From contig NZ_MZXW01000019.1 of assembly GCF_004123905.1 (NCBI RefSeq), positions 1-64,000 of the forward strand: DNA of 64,000 nucleotides, in the 5' to 3' direction. Within the stretch, counting starts at the first letter, position 1; each line of letters begins with the position of its first letter. A program made the translations under genes and the position numbers. Below, one piece after another: positions 1 through 9,866 of this stretch. A model generated the notes under the pieces. The model saw only the letters and a program-made list of their open reading frames with translations. It did no database searches and was not told where the DNA came from. This DNA is from Bradyrhizobium betae (GTDB taxonomy: Bacteria > Pseudomonadota > Alphaproteobacteria > Rhizobiales > Xanthobacteraceae).

Positions 1-144
1 GAGCAGCTGGCCGTCAGGCCGCTCGACCGCGACGGCCGTTACGGTGTCTTCTTTGCCAGCTGGCAGGTCGGCTCAATCGACTTGACCCGCGGTCAAACTG
101 TCAGTGATGTGTCCGAACAACCGTCAGCTATGTCCCCGGTCTGA
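1..144 (+). CDS. C-terminal tail of a putative transposase/integrase (partial)
   Basis: Frame 1 is open from the left edge to a TGA at 142-144. The readable end contains RPLDRDGRYGVFFASW and finishes in SEQPSAMSPV. This style of ending (a short beta-rich segment, then SEQ..AMSP and stop) is one I associate with the C-terminus of DDE-type transposases in Bradyrhizobium; that link is recalled, not searched. Only 47 codons are visible, so the start, the catalytic residues and whether the gene is intact cannot be judged. A dispersed inverted repeat begins directly after the stop. Confidence 0.45.
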   Translation, partial: EQLAVRPLDRDGRYGVFFASWQVGSIDLTRGQTVSDVSEQPSAMSPV

Positions 145-145
145 A

Positions 146-233
146 CACTTGACCGGGCGATCCAGTACTCCGTGACTGCAGTGACCAGATGCCTCGGCGT
201 ACTGGATTCCCCGCCTTCGCGGGGAATGACAGC
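146..233. repeat. Dispersed inverted repeat, copy 1
   Basis: The left arm CGGGCGATCCAGTACTC and the right arm GTACTGGATTCCCCGCC flank a variable centre, and the element ends in CGCGGGGAATGACAGC. A second copy with the same arms lies at 15582-15696. The arrangement is that of a REP-like intergenic repeat in Bradyrhizobium-type genomes. No coding content is seen here; it lies upstream of gudP. Confidence 0.75.
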
Positions 234-402
234 GGAGTTTGTGGCGAGCGCGTTCGCCACCTGTCACGATCGTTCCCCCACCCTGCCGTTCCATCAATCC
301 AAAAACGGCATCGATCGATACTCCCTTCAACTTGGACACTTTGCCGCGTGCGCCTCTAGGAGTCGCAGTGAGGAAACGTTTCGAGTTTTAAGGAGGCGCG
401 TG

Positions 403-1755
403 ATGAGCGCAGTGGTGTCCGCAGCGGACGTGAGGAGGTCTCGCGTCAGGCTGTTCATCGTGACCATGTTGTTCCTGGTCACGACCGTCAATTATGCCGA
501 CCGCGCCACTCTGTCGATCGCGGGCCCCGCGCTCTCCAAGGAGTTGCATCTCGATCCCGTCGCCATGGGTTGGATCTTCTCGGCTTTCGGCTGGTCCTAT
601 GTCGTTGCCCAAGTGCCGGGCGGCTGGCTGCTCGACCGTTACGGCTCGCGCCTCGTCTATGCTTTCAGCATCATCGTCTGGTCGCTGTTCACGATGATGC
701 AGGGCTGGGTCGGCTTCCTCAGCGCCGGTGCTGCTATCACCGTGCTGTTCGCGCTTCGCCTCCTGGTCGGCGTCGCGGAAGCGCCGTCCTTTCCCGCCAA
801 TGCCCGTATCGTCGCGGCCTGGTTTCCCGGCAATGAGCGCGGCACCGCGTCGGCCTTCTTCAATTCGGGGCAGTATTTCGCGACCGTGATCTTCGCGCCG
901 CTGATGGGCTGGATCGCGCATGATTACGGCTGGCGCTACGTGTTCTTCGTGATGGGCGGGCTCGGTGTCATCATGGGCCTGGTCTGGATCAAGACCGTGT
1001 ACGGCCCGAAGGAGCATCCCGGCATCAACGAGGCCGAGTTCGACTACATCAAGGAGGGCGGCGCGCTGGTCGACCTCGACGCGCCCAAAGACGATCTGAG
1101 GCACGAGCGCGCGCCTGAGGCCGGCTCCGGATGGGACCACATCCGCCAGTTGCTCTCCAACCGCATGATGCTCGGCGTCTATCTCGGCCAGTACTGCATC
1201 AACACGCTGACCTATTTCTTCCTGACCTGGTTCCCCGTGTACCTCGTCAAGGAGCGCGGCCTGTCGATCCTGCAAGCCGGTTTCGTCGCCACTCTGCCCG
1301 CGCTGTGCGGCTTCATCGGCGGCGTGCTCGGCGGTATCATCTCGGATGCGATCCTGCGCAAGACCGGCTCGTTGACGATGGCGCGGAAAATCCCGATCGT
1401 CGGCGGCATGCTGCTGTCGATGTCGATCATCGCCTGCAACTATGTCGACGGACAGGCACTGGTGGTCGGCTTCATGGCGCTCGCCTTCTTCGGCAAGGGC
1501 ATCGGCGCGCTCGGCTGGGCGGTCGTCTCCGACACTTCGCCCAAGGAAGCCGGCGGCGTCTCCGGCGGCCTGTTCAACACCTTCGGCAACCTCTCCTCGA
1601 TCTCTACCCCGATCGTGATCGGCTACATCCTGGCCGCGACCGGCTCGTTCAACGGGGCGCTGGTCTTCGTCGGCGCCAATGCGCTGGTGGCCGCGTTCGC
1701 CTACCTCGTGATCGTGGGCAAGATCGAGCGGGTGGTGCTCAAACGTTCCTCCTGA
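403..1755 (+). CDS. gudP: MFS permease for D-glucarate/D-galactarate
   Basis: This is a 450-residue major facilitator (12 predicted membrane helices) that should import D-glucarate and D-galactarate by proton symport. The sequence closely follows the E. coli GudP pattern: NYADRATLSIAG after helix 1, PGGWLLDRYGSR in the A-motif loop, AEAPSFPANARIVAAWFP, GQYCINTLTYFF and FFGKGIGALGWAV. The ATG at 403 was chosen because an AAGGAGG ribosome site lies just before it and homologues start here; the frame stays open further upstream to 172 but without family similarity. A strong terminator follows. It heads an aldarate island with lysR, kdgD, gudD, the semialdehyde dehydrogenase and garD, which fits the substrate call. 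Confidence 0.93.
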   Translation: MSAVVSAADVRRSRVRLFIVTMLFLVTTVNYADRATLSIAGPALSKELHLDPVAMGWIFSAFGWSYVVAQVPGGWLLDRYGSRLVYAFSIIVWSLFTMMQGWVGFLSAGAAITVLFALRLLVGVAEAPSFPANARIVAAWFPGNERGTASAFFNSGQYFATVIFAPLMGWIAHDYGWRYVFFVMGGLGVIMGLVWIKTVYGPKEHPGINEAEFDYIKEGGALVDLDAPKDDLRHERAPEAGSGWDHIRQLLSNRMMLGVYLGQYCINTLTYFFLTWFPVYLVKERGLSILQAGFVATLPALCGFIGGVLGGIISDAILRKTGSLTMARKIPIVGGMLLSMSIIACNYVDGQALVVGFMALAFFGKGIGALGWAVVSDTSPKEAGGVSGGLFNTFGNLSSISTPIVIGYILAATGSFNGALVFVGANALVAAFAYLVIVGKIERVVLKRSS

Positions 1756-1790
1756 GCGCTCCGAGTGATCGGAGCGGGACAGGCAACTCA

Positions 1791-1822
1791 ACGGCGGCTT
1801 CTTCAGCCGCCGTCTTTGTTTT
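1791..1822 (+). terminator. Rho-independent terminator after gudP
   Basis: A perfect 9-bp stem (ACGGCGGCT / AGCCGCCGT) with a TCTTC loop is followed by CTTTGTTTT. A second smaller hairpin, CGCTCCG-N6-CGGAGCG, sits just upstream at 1757-1776. It separates gudP transcription from the LysR gene. Confidence 0.85.
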
Positions 1823-1881
1823 GGGAGTGATCGATGCTAGAAGTGCCGGGGAAACGCCTTATTCATCTAAGGCATGTATCG

Positions 1882-2787
1882 ATGTTCGACCTCAACCAGC
1901 TCCGCTGTTTCGTCACAGTGGCGGAGGAATTGCATTTCGGCCGCGCCGCCGCGCGGCTAAACATGACCCAGCCGCCGCTGTCGCGGCAGATCCAGGTGCT
2001 CGAGCACATCATCGATGCACCGCTGCTGGAGCGCACCAGCCGTTCCGTGCGCCTGACGCCTGCGGGGCGCAGCTTCCTGCCGGAGGCGCGGCGCATCCTG
2101 AAGCTTGCGGAAAGCGCCTCGCAGGTCGCCCGCCGCATCGCGCTCGGCAAGACCGGCTCGCTGAAGATCGGCTTCACGGCGGCAGCCGCCTACGGCTTCC
2201 TCCCCGAGCTCGTCGCCGCCTGCCGCGCCAAGCTGCCGGAGGTGGATTTCTCGCTGAAGGAGATGGTGTCGGGTGACCAGTTCGAGGCGCTGACCTCGGG
2301 CCAGCTCGATGCAGGTTTGCTCCGGCCGCCGATCGCGCGCCCCGAGCTGACCAGCCGCCGTGTTGTCGCCGAGCCCCTGCTCGCCGCGATCCCGAAGAAG
2401 CATCCGCTCGCGACTGCCGACAGCATCACCATCAAGGATTTCGACGACCAGCCCTTCGTGATGTATTCGCCCTATGAGAGCCGATATTTTCACGACGTGC
2501 TGGTGGCGCTGTTCACCCGCGCCGATATCCTGCCGCGTTATGTCCAGCACCTCAGCCAAATTCATTCGATCCTCGCCATGGTGCGCGCAGGCCTCGGCCT
2601 TGCCATCGTGCCGGCGGCGGCGGCGAACCTGAAAATCTCCGACGTTCGCCTGCGGCCCCTGAAGCTGCGCACGCGCGTCCCGGTCGAACTGTTCATGGTC
2701 TGGCGCCGCGACAACGAGGACCCGCTGCTCTCCGCGCTGGTCAAGATTGCCGGCGAATTGTCCTCCGCGGAGGTGATGGAAGATTGA
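1882..2787 (+). CDS. LysR-family regulator of the aldarate island
   Basis: A 301-residue LysR-type transcription factor. The winged helix-turn-helix occupies about residues 1-60 (MFDLNQLRCFVTVAEELHFG, AAARLNMTQPPLSRQIQ), followed by a periplasmic-binding-like effector domain from about residue 90. I start it at the ATG at 1882, where LysR proteins conventionally begin. An ATG at 1834 with GGGAG six bases upstream would add 16 residues and cannot be excluded. It sits between gudP and kdgD, all on the plus strand. Inference: it activates the island in response to glucarate, galactarate or an intermediate. A candidate T-N11-A palindrome overlaps its stop codon. Confidence 0.88.
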   Translation: MFDLNQLRCFVTVAEELHFGRAAARLNMTQPPLSRQIQVLEHIIDAPLLERTSRSVRLTPAGRSFLPEARRILKLAESASQVARRIALGKTGSLKIGFTAAAAYGFLPELVAACRAKLPEVDFSLKEMVSGDQFEALTSGQLDAGLLRPPIARPELTSRRVVAEPLLAAIPKKHPLATADSITIKDFDDQPFVMYSPYESRYFHDVLVALFTRADILPRYVQHLSQIHSILAMVRAGLGLAIVPAAAANLKISDVRLRPLKLRTRVPVELFMVWRRDNEDPLLSALVKIAGELSSAEVMED

Positions 2788-2802
2788 TGCTCAATCCGCA
2801 TC
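2786..2802. promoter_or_regulatory. Candidate LysR-type operator upstream of kdgD
   Basis: The dyad GATGC-N7-GCATC fits the LysR T-N11-A rule (T at 2788, A at 2800). It lies about 115 bp before the kdgD start, overlapping the lysR stop codon. The position suits an activator site for the kdgD-gudD-aldehyde dehydrogenase operon, but a single short dyad could occur by chance. Confidence 0.35.
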
Positions 2803-2917
2803 GGTCGATATAGGGTTTGGCTTGGACGCGCATCGAACGGTCTCCTAAACCACGGCGCATGGACGCGCAGGCCTCAAGCCCGCGTCCTCCACAACACGCA
2901 AACAGGGAGCAGCGCTC

Positions 2918-3862
2918 ATGAGCAAGATGACCCCCCAGGAAATGGCCCAGAAGATCGGATCGGGCCTCCTGTCCTTCCCCGTCACGCCGTTCAAGGCGGA
3001 CTATTCTTTCGACGAGGCGACCTACCGCGCCAACATGGACTGGCTGTGCGGCTATGACGTCGCTGGCCTGTTTGCCGCCGGCGGCACCGGCGAGTTCTTC
3101 TCGCTGACGCCGTCTGAGGTTCCGCAGGTCGTCAAGATCGCCGTCGACGAGACCAAGGGCCGCGTGCCCGTGCTCGCCGGCACCGGCTACGGCACCGCCA
3201 CCGCGCGCGAGATCGCGATCGGCGCGGAAAAGGCCGGCGCCGACGGCCTGTTGCTGCTGCCGCCCTATCTCACCCATGCCGAGCAGGACGGCCTCGCCGC
3301 TCACGTCGAGGCGATCTGCGCCTCCGTGAAGATTGGCGTCATCGTCTACAATCGCGACAACGCCATCCTCCAGCCCGATACGCTGGCCCGCCTTGCCGAC
3401 CGCTGCCCGAACCTGGTCGGCTACAAGGACGGCATCGGCGACATCGAGCTGATGACCCGCGTCTACACCAAGCTCGGCGATCGCCTGACCTATGTCGGCG
3501 GCCTCCCGACTGCGGAAACCTTCGCGCTGCCCTATCTCGACATGGGCGTGACGACCTATTCCTCGGCCGTGTTCAACTTCGTGCCGGAGTTCGCGACCAA
3601 TTTCTACGCCGCGGTGCGCAAGCGCGACCACGAGACGATCAATGCCGGGCTGAAGAACTTCATCCTGCCGCTGATCGCGATCCGCAACCGCAAGAAGGGC
3701 TATGCGGTCTCGATCATCAAGGCCGGCATGAAGGTGATCGGCCGCGATTCCGGTCCGGTCCGCCCGCCGCTCACCGATTTGACCGAGCAGGAGATGGCGG
3801 AACTGACCGCGCTGGTGAATAATCTGCCCGCCATCCGATCGTCACAACAGGCTGCAGAATAA
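2918..3862 (+). CDS. kdgD: 5-dehydro-4-deoxyglucarate dehydratase
   Basis: A 314-residue class I aldolase-fold enzyme (DHDPS/NAL superfamily) that dehydrates and decarboxylates 5-keto-4-deoxy-D-glucarate to 2-oxoglutarate semialdehyde. Visible signatures are [15 protein letters not shown] (about residues 50-64), the catalytic tyrosine in VIVYNR (Y144), the Schiff-base lysine in GYKDGIGD (K170), and the family-typical C-terminal [20 protein letters not shown]. Length is normal for KdgD. A GGGAG ribosome site precedes the ATG. It is the first gene of a tight run with gudD (26-bp gap) and the semialdehyde dehydrogenase, and supplies that dehydrogenase with substrate. Confidence 0.95.
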   Translation: MSKMTPQEMAQKIGSGLLSFPVTPFKADYSFDEATYRANMDWLCGYDVAGLFAAGGTGEFFSLTPSEVPQVVKIAVDETKGRVPVLAGTGYGTATAREIAIGAEKAGADGLLLLPPYLTHAEQDGLAAHVEAICASVKIGVIVYNRDNAILQPDTLARLADRCPNLVGYKDGIGDIELMTRVYTKLGDRLTYVGGLPTAETFALPYLDMGVTTYSSAVFNFVPEFATNFYAAVRKRDHETINAGLKNFILPLIAIRNRKKGYAVSIIKAGMKVIGRDSGPVRPPLTDLTEQEMAELTALVNNLPAIRSSQQAAE

Positions 3863-3888
3863 GAGAAGACAACAGGGAGGAGCGTGCG

Positions 3889-5232
3889 ATGGCCGAGACC
3901 AATATCTCCGGTGCACCGGTCGTCACATCGATGCAGGTGATTCCGGTCGCGGGCCGCGACAGCATGCTCCTCAATCTGAGCGGCGCGCATGCGCCGTTCT
4001 TCACCCGCAACATCGTCATCCTCACCGACAATGCCGGCCACACCGGCGTCGGCGAGGTGCCGGGCGGGCAAAAGATCTGGCAGACCCTCCAGGACGCCCG
4101 CGATCTCGTAATCGGCAAGACCGTCGGCGCGATGAACAACATCCTCGCCGACATCCGCACCGCCTTCGCCGACCGCGACGCCGGCGGCCGAGGCAAGCAG
4201 ACCTTTGACCTCCGCGTCATGATCCATGCGGTCACCGCGATCGAATCCGCCCTCCTCGACCTGCTCGGCCAGCATCTCAATTTGCCGGTCGCAGCGCTCC
4301 TCGGCGAAGGCCAGCAGCGCAAGAGCGTCGAGACGCTCGGCTATCTCTTCTTCGTCGGGGATCGCCGCAAGAGCAAGCTCGACTACGTCAAAGGCGAGAC
4401 CGGCAAGCCCGACTGGTTCAACCTCCGTCATCAGGAGGCGATGACGCCCGAGACCGTGGTGCGCCTCGCGGAAGCGACCCACGACCACTATGGCTTCGCC
4501 GATTTCAAGCTCAAGGGCGGCGTGCTCCGCGGTGAGCAGGAGATCGAGGCTGTCACCGCCATCGCAAAGCGCTTCCCCGACGCGCGCGTCACGCTCGATC
4601 CCAACGGCGCCTGGTCGCTCGATGAAGCCATCAGCCTCTGCAAGAACATGCACGGCATCCTCGCCTACGCCGAGGATCCCTGCGGCGCGGAAGCCGGCTT
4701 CTCCGGCCGCGAGATCATGGCGGAGTTCCGCCGCGCCACCGGGCTTCCTACCGCGACCAACATGATCGCCACTGACTGGCGCCAGCTCTCCCATGCGTTG
4801 CGGCTGGGCGCGGTGGACATTCCGCTCGCCGATCCCCACTTCTGGACCATGCAGGGCTCGGTGCGCGTCGCCCAGACCTGCCGCGACAACGGCCTGACCT
4901 GGGGCTCGCACTCCAACAACCATTTTGACATCTCGCTCGCCATGTTCACCCATGTCGGCGCCGCCGCCCCCGGCAAGGTCACCGCGATCGACACCCACTG
5001 GATCTGGCAGGACGGCCAGGCCCTCACCAAAGAGCCGCTCCAGATCAGAGGCGGCAAGATCGCCGTGCCGGATCGTCCTGGCCTCGGCATCGAGATCGAC
5101 CGCGCGGCCATCGAGGCCGCGCATGAGCTCTACAAGAACCATGGACTTGGCGCCCGTGATGACGCTATGGCCATGCAGGACCTGATCCCGGGCTGGACCT
5201 TTGACGACAAGCGTCCCTGTCTGGTTCGTTAA
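3889..5232 (+). CDS. gudD: Glucarate dehydratase
   Basis: A 447-residue enolase-superfamily enzyme of the mandelate racemase branch that dehydrates D-glucarate (and usually L-idarate) to 5-keto-4-deoxyglucarate. Catalytic residues fall two positions after the recalled E. coli GudD numbering: K207 and K209 in FKLKGG, metal ligands D237 in DPNGAW, E268 and N291, D315 in ADPHFW, and H341 in GSHSNNHFD. All are present, so it should be active. An AGGGAGG ribosome site precedes the ATG. Gene order kdgD-gudD-aldehyde dehydrogenase follows the pathway. Confidence 0.95.
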   Translation: MAETNISGAPVVTSMQVIPVAGRDSMLLNLSGAHAPFFTRNIVILTDNAGHTGVGEVPGGQKIWQTLQDARDLVIGKTVGAMNNILADIRTAFADRDAGGRGKQTFDLRVMIHAVTAIESALLDLLGQHLNLPVAALLGEGQQRKSVETLGYLFFVGDRRKSKLDYVKGETGKPDWFNLRHQEAMTPETVVRLAEATHDHYGFADFKLKGGVLRGEQEIEAVTAIAKRFPDARVTLDPNGAWSLDEAISLCKNMHGILAYAEDPCGAEAGFSGREIMAEFRRATGLPTATNMIATDWRQLSHALRLGAVDIPLADPHFWTMQGSVRVAQTCRDNGLTWGSHSNNHFDISLAMFTHVGAAAPGKVTAIDTHWIWQDGQALTKEPLQIRGGKIAVPDRPGLGIEIDRAAIEAAHELYKNHGLGARDDAMAMQDLIPGWTFDDKRPCLVR

Positions 5233-5250
5233 AAACTCTGGAGGAACGAG

Positions 5251-6699
5251 ATGACTGCGATCCTGAAAAACTTCATCGGCGGCGAATGGGTCGACGGCTC
5301 CGGCGTCACCAAGAACATCAACCCCTCCAACACCAACGATCTGGTCGGCGAATACGCCAAGGCCGATAAGGCGCAGACCGAGAAGGCGATTGCCGCCGCA
5401 AAGTCGGCCTTCCCCGCCTGGGCGCAGTCGACGCCGCAGGTGCGCTATGACGCGCTGAACAAGATTTCGCTCGAAATCATCGCCCGCAAGGAAGAGCTCG
5501 GCCGCCTGCTCGCCCGCGAGGAAGGCAAGACCCTGCCCGAGGGCATTGGCGAGGTCGCCCGCGCCGGCCAGATTTTTGCGTTCTTCGCAGGCGAAGCCCT
5601 GCGCCTGATCGGCGAGAAGGGCGCCTCGGTGCGTCCCGGCCTCGACGTTGAGCTCACCCGCGAGCCGGTGGGCGTCATCGGCATGATCACGCCCTGGAAT
5701 TTCCCGATCGCAATCCCGGCCTGGAAGATCGCGCCGGCGCTCTGCTACGGCAACACCGTGGTGTTCAAGCCGGCTGAGCTGGTGCCCGGTTCGGCGCATG
5801 CGCTGTCCGAGATCATCACCCGCTCCGGCATTCCTGCCGGCGTGTTCAACCTCGTGGTCGGCTCCGGCTCGGTGGTCGGACAGACCCTGCTCGAGCATCC
5901 GGACGTCGCCGCAATCTCCTTCACCGGCTCGGTGCAGACCGGCCGCAAGATCGCGCAGGCCTGCGTGCTCTCGAACCCGATGAAGAAGTTCCAGCTCGAG
6001 ATGGGCGGCAAGAATCCGTTGGTCGTGCTCGACGACGCCGACCTCAAGACCGCCGTCGAAGTCGCCGTCAACGGTGCCTATTTCTCTACCGGCCAGCGCT
6101 GCACGGCGTCCTCGCGCCTGATCGTCACCGAAGGTATTCACGACCGCTTCGTCGCGGCGATGACCGAGCGCCTGAAGGGCCTGACGGTGGACGACGCGCT
6201 CAAGGCCGGCGTGCATATCGGCCCGGTGGTCGACCAGAGCCAGCTCGATCAGGATTTGCGCTACATCAAGATCGGCCAGGACGAGGGCGCCAAGCTCGCC
6301 TGGGGCGGCGAGCTGCTCAAGCGCGAAACGCCCGGCCATTACCTTCAGCCGGCGCTGTTCACCGAGGCCAACAACAACATGCGCATTTCGCGCGAGGAGG
6401 TCTTCGGCCCCGTCGCCGCCGTCATCCGCGCCAAGAACTACGAAGAGGCGCTGGCGATCTCCAACGACACCGAGTTCGGCCTCGCCTCCGGCATCTGCAC
6501 CTCCAGCCTGAAATACGCCTCGCACTACAAGCGCAACAGCGAGTCCGGCATGGTGATGGTCAATCTGCCGACCGCCGGCGTCGACTATCATGTGCCGTTC
6601 GGCGGCCGGAAGGGCTCGAGCTACGGCGCCCGCGAGCAGGGCTCCTATGCGCGCGAGTTCTACACGACGGTGAAGACGGCTTATACTTTCCCCGGCTAA
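5251..6699 (+). CDS. 2,5-dioxovalerate (2-oxoglutarate semialdehyde) dehydrogenase
   Basis: A 482-residue NAD(P)-dependent aldehyde dehydrogenase. The oxyanion asparagine is in PWNFPI (N150), the general base in LEMGGKNP (E250) and the catalytic cysteine in GQRCTASSR (C284). It lies 18 bp after gudD with a GGAGG ribosome site. Its placement as the last gene after kdgD and gudD argues for oxidation of 2-oxoglutarate semialdehyde to 2-oxoglutarate, completing entry to the TCA cycle. Substrate is inferred from context; family members also act on other semialdehydes. Confidence 0.9.
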   Translation: MTAILKNFIGGEWVDGSGVTKNINPSNTNDLVGEYAKADKAQTEKAIAAAKSAFPAWAQSTPQVRYDALNKISLEIIARKEELGRLLAREEGKTLPEGIGEVARAGQIFAFFAGEALRLIGEKGASVRPGLDVELTREPVGVIGMITPWNFPIAIPAWKIAPALCYGNTVVFKPAELVPGSAHALSEIITRSGIPAGVFNLVVGSGSVVGQTLLEHPDVAAISFTGSVQTGRKIAQACVLSNPMKKFQLEMGGKNPLVVLDDADLKTAVEVAVNGAYFSTGQRCTASSRLIVTEGIHDRFVAAMTERLKGLTVDDALKAGVHIGPVVDQSQLDQDLRYIKIGQDEGAKLAWGGELLKRETPGHYLQPALFTEANNNMRISREEVFGPVAAVIRAKNYEEALAISNDTEFGLASGICTSSLKYASHYKRNSESGMVMVNLPTAGVDYHVPFGGRKGSSYGAREQGSYAREFYTTVKTAYTFPG

Positions 6700-6715
6700 C
6701 CACGGGGGAAGATAT

Positions 6716-6806
6716 CGTAGGGGTGGGCCAAGCGAAGCGTGCCCACCACCTATGCTCGACGTGAAAGATGGTGGGCACGGCGCGTTGCGCCTTTGCCCAC
6801 CCTACG
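6716..6806. repeat. Palindromic intergenic repeat (GTGGGC/GCCCAC type)
   Basis: The element is bounded by CGTAGGGGTGGGC and GCCCACCCTACG, with an inner GTGCCCACCA / TGGTGGGCAC dyad, so it can fold into a long branched hairpin. It fills the gap between the semialdehyde dehydrogenase and garD and may weaken read-through into garD. Confidence 0.75.
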
Positions 6807-6829
6807 ACTTCAGTTTCTGAGGCAAGCGC

Positions 6830-8371
6830 ATGGACCAGGACGTCGCAGCGAAAGAGCAGCCCCGCTACATCAAGCTCAACGAGCGCGACAATGTCGCGAT
6901 CGTGGTCAACGATTTCGGGCTTCCCGCCGGCTCCCGCTTCGCCTGCGGGCTGACGCTACGCGCCTTCGTGCCGCAGGGGCATAAGACGGCACTGGTCGAT
7001 ATCGCTGAAGGCGCACCGATCATCCGCTACGGCGAGGTGATCGGCCACGCACTCGCACCGATCCTGGCCGGTGAATGGGTGGACGAGGCGCGCATCCGCA
7101 TGCCCGAGGCCCCTGCCCTCGACAAGCTCGAAATCTCCACCGCCGTCCCCGCACCGCTGCCGCCGCTCGAAGGCTTCACCTTCGAGGGCTTTCGCAACAC
7201 CGACGGCTCGGTCGGCACCAAGAACATCCTCGGCATCTCCTCCTCGGTGCAATGCGTCAAGGGCACGATGGAATATGCGGTGAAGCGCATCCGCGCCGAG
7301 CTGCTGCCGAAATACCCGAACGTCGACGACGTGGTGCCGCTGACCCACGCCTATGGCTGCGGCGTCGCGATCAATGCGCCCGATGCGGTGGTGCCGATCC
7401 GCACGCTGCAGAACATCGCGCAGAACCCGAACTTCGGCGGCGAGATTCTGGTCATCAGCCTCGGCTGCGAAAAGCTCGCACCTGAGCGGCTGGTGCCGGA
7501 AGGCGTCAGCGACGCCATCGTCCGCATGCAGGACGAAGCCTTCGACGGCTTTGGCGCCATCGTCGATGCGATCATGACCCAGGCCGAGGCCCGCCTGAAG
7601 ATCCTCAACAAGCGCACCCGCGAGACCTGCCCGGCCGCCGATCTCGTGATCGGCCTGCAATGCGGCGGCAGCGATGCGTTCTCCGGCGTCACCGCCAATC
7701 CCGCCCTCGGCTTCGCTGCCGACCTGCTGGTGCGCGCCGGCGCCACCGTCATGTTCTCCGAAGTGACGGAGGTGCGCGACGCCATCCAGCTGCTCACGCG
7801 ACGCGCCATCAACGAGGACGTCGGCCGCGCGCTGGTGCGCGAGATGGCCTGGTACGATTCCTATCTCGCCCGCGGCGGCGCCGACCGCAGCGCCAACACC
7901 ACGCCCGGTAACAAGAAGGGCGGCCTCGCCAACATCGTCGAGAAGTCACTCGGCTCGATCGTGAAGTCCGGCTCGTCTGCCATCACCGGTGTGCTCGCAC
8001 CCGGCGAGAGGGCGACGCAGAAGGGCATGCTCTTTGCGGCAACGCCCGCATCCGACTTCATCTGCGGCACCCTCCAGCTCGCCTCCGGTATGACGCTGCA
8101 AGTGTTCACCACCGGCCGCGGCACGCCCTACGGCCTTGCGGCGGCGCCCGTGATCAAGGTCGCGACCCGCACCGAGCTCGCGCGACGCTGGAAGGACCTG
8201 ATCGATTTCGACGCAGGCGGCATCGCCACCGGCGAGAAGACCATCGAGGAAACCGGCTGGGACCTGTTCCGCCTGATCCTCGACGTCGCCAGCGGCCGGA
8301 CGAAACCGTGGTCGGATCGCTGGGGCATCCACAACGACCTCACGCTGTTCAATCCGGCGCCGGTGACCTAG
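6830..8371 (+). CDS. garD: Galactarate dehydratase (UxaA family)
   Basis: A 513-residue UxaA/GarD-type dehydratase: an N-terminal SAF-like domain (about residues 10-85), a linker, then the two-part UxaA core with [39 protein letters not shown] and [17 protein letters not shown]. It converts galactarate to 5-keto-4-deoxyglucarate, which KdgD then uses, so galactarate and glucarate converge in this island. The ATG at 6830 has GAGG about 8 bases upstream. It is separated from the semialdehyde dehydrogenase by a palindromic repeat and may have its own promoter. Confidence 0.92.
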   Translation: MDQDVAAKEQPRYIKLNERDNVAIVVNDFGLPAGSRFACGLTLRAFVPQGHKTALVDIAEGAPIIRYGEVIGHALAPILAGEWVDEARIRMPEAPALDKLEISTAVPAPLPPLEGFTFEGFRNTDGSVGTKNILGISSSVQCVKGTMEYAVKRIRAELLPKYPNVDDVVPLTHAYGCGVAINAPDAVVPIRTLQNIAQNPNFGGEILVISLGCEKLAPERLVPEGVSDAIVRMQDEAFDGFGAIVDAIMTQAEARLKILNKRTRETCPAADLVIGLQCGGSDAFSGVTANPALGFAADLLVRAGATVMFSEVTEVRDAIQLLTRRAINEDVGRALVREMAWYDSYLARGGADRSANTTPGNKKGGLANIVEKSLGSIVKSGSSAITGVLAPGERATQKGMLFAATPASDFICGTLQLASGMTLQVFTTGRGTPYGLAAAPVIKVATRTELARRWKDLIDFDAGGIATGEKTIEETGWDLFRLILDVASGRTKPWSDRWGIHNDLTLFNPAPVT

Positions 8372-8401
8372 CGCGAAGTTGCCGCGCGGACGTAACCGTT
8401 C

Positions 8402-8424
8402 GTTCCGGGGCACGTCCCCGGAAC
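8402..8424. terminator. GC-rich hairpin after garD
   Basis: A perfect 9-bp stem GTTCCGGGG / CCCCGGAAC with a 5-base loop lies 31 bp after the garD stop. No T-run follows, so it may act as an mRNA-stabilising or weak termination hairpin rather than a classic terminator. Confidence 0.45.
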
Positions 8425-8486
8425 CATGTCGGACGGAGGCACGCGACACCAGGTGCCGCGCGCCGGTTCAGATGATTGCGAGTGTT

Positions 8487-8822
8487 CTAGCTGCCCGGAG
8501 GGCGGTAGGAGGCCCGAAGCTTGACCGCCTTCTGACGAACCTGCGTGATTTCGTCTTGGGTGAAGAGTCGCATCAGCTTCGCGTTTTGCAGCGTGCCGGC
8601 CGCAATCACCACACCGTTGATCGCAGGTGCAGCGCTGGGGTCGGGAACATCGAAGATCACCAGCACACCGGGACCATCGGTCGCTGTGCTGTACATCGAG
8701 ACCAGCTTGCCGCCGGCCGCTTCAATGAGTTTCTGCGCAGCCTCCATGCGGTTGGTGGTGGGATTCTCCATGATGTTGTTGAGAGCTCGCTGCGTATATT
8801 GTCCTGTGATTGCAAAATGCAT
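8487..8822 (-). CDS. GYD domain protein
   Basis: A 111-residue ferredoxin-fold-like GYD family protein. The pattern begins MHFAITGQYT, continues with KLIEAAGGKLVSMYSTATDGP and GVLVIFDVPD, and ends near LFTQDEI. The family is common in rhizobia and has no established function. The start at 8822 was chosen because AGGGAG lies a few bases upstream; a longer open frame to 8915 has no family similarity. It converges on garD and shows no obvious operon partner. Confidence 0.8.
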   Translation of the reverse strand: MHFAITGQYTQRALNNIMENPTTNRMEAAQKLIEAAGGKLVSMYSTATDGPGVLVIFDVPDPSAAPAINGVVIAAGTLQNAKLMRLFTQDEITQVRQKAVKLRASYRPPGS

Positions 8823-9113
8823 GGCGATTGACTCCCTTGGATACAAAGACGTCGTGAGTCCCGATCCGATCTGATCGGAACAGGTGTCGCTCTTGCAATA
8901 ATCATGAGACTGCAACGCCCGCCGTGGGCACAGGCGCCGCCAATGATGTCCCGGTACTCCGGCACGTTCCGGTGGCGGCTCTCCAGGCAGCCTACATCAA
9001 CCAACACGGACACGAAAGAGGCTTGGCTCTGATCGTCCGACTCGTTGGCTACTGAGTTACCGCTCGCGGGCGGGCTTTGCATCTCGCGAGCGGCGATGGC
9101 GGTTTCATCGACA
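8823..9113. other. Intergenic stretch without recognised content
   Basis: This lies between the GYD gene and the 3' end of the exported-protein gene. Only the ribosome site of the GYD gene is recognisable; open frames here look like antisense noise. Confidence 0.5.
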
Positions 9114-9860
9114 TCACCGTTCGTCGCCATTTGCGAGATGCATGTCGCCCAGCGTGACCGGCAGGCTGCGCGTGATGAGATCCGCAATCGCCGCGCGCAT
9201 CCTTTCGCTCGAAGCCGGACCGTCGAGCCCCTGGTCGACCGTCCCGCTCGGACCAGCGAGCCGCATGGTCCCGGTGTTGTCGAGCGGTGCAGCCGCCCGC
9301 TTCTCGATCACGTCGAACGACTTGCCGTCGATGACGCGGACTTCGTAGAGCGCGTGGATCAGGCCGTAGTCTGCAAGCAGCGTGCGGTATTGGGCGAGCC
9401 CGACGCCTTCGACGTTGCGGCCGTTGCCGAGCTTCGATCTTGCGCGCGTGATGACGATGTAGGCGTCCAAACCCTGCGGCGCGACATCGCTGCGAACCAA
9501 CTCCTTGAACGGGTCGCTGCGCAGGAGATTGACGGGCGCAACCGCGGAATCCCGGATCGCGGCGAACGCCGTGCGCCTGTAGCTCACCGGCTGCACGCGA
9601 AAACGTCCGCTCAAAAGCTTCGTCGTCTGCTGGACGATCAGCTCGTCCAGCCCCCATGCGCTGATCGAAGCGGTCTGCCCCGTGTTGCCTAGGCCGGTCA
9701 GGCCGGCTTGTGTCAGGCTCATCTCCTCGCCGATGGCCGAGACAATGCCGACGGTCTTGATCGCCTGGAGCCGCGTCGCGCGCGTCTCGAAGGCCGCGGC
9801 GGCACCGAGAGCGACAGACGCAACCGCGAGGCCCAGCCATAGAATGACAATGCGACGCAT
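9114..9860 (-). CDS. Exported protein of unknown function
   Basis: A 248-residue protein with a clear signal peptide or anchor (MRRIVILWLGLAVASVALGA). The mature part is predicted soluble and contains GLDAYIVITRARSKLGNGRN and YEVRVIDGKSFDVIEKR. I do not recognise the family. It starts 6 bp after the MipA/OmpV gene on the same strand, so the two are almost surely one operon, and that operon is divergent from a two-component system at 11111-13152. A periplasmic role connected with envelope stress or metal/drug response is plausible only by context. Confidence 0.7.
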   Translation of the reverse strand: MRRIVILWLGLAVASVALGAAAAFETRATRLQAIKTVGIVSAIGEEMSLTQAGLTGLGNTGQTASISAWGLDELIVQQTTKLLSGRFRVQPVSYRRTAFAAIRDSAVAPVNLLRSDPFKELVRSDVAPQGLDAYIVITRARSKLGNGRNVEGVGLAQYRTLLADYGLIHALYEVRVIDGKSFDVIEKRAAAPLDNTGTMRLAGPSGTVDQGLDGPASSERMRAAIADLITRSLPVTLGDMHLANGDER

Positions 9861-9866
9861 GGCGAG

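Noticed and set aside
3700..6591. A 963-codon minus-strand frame across kdgD, gudD and the dehydrogenase
   Set aside because: It mirrors three well-supported genes with all catalytic residues on the plus strand.
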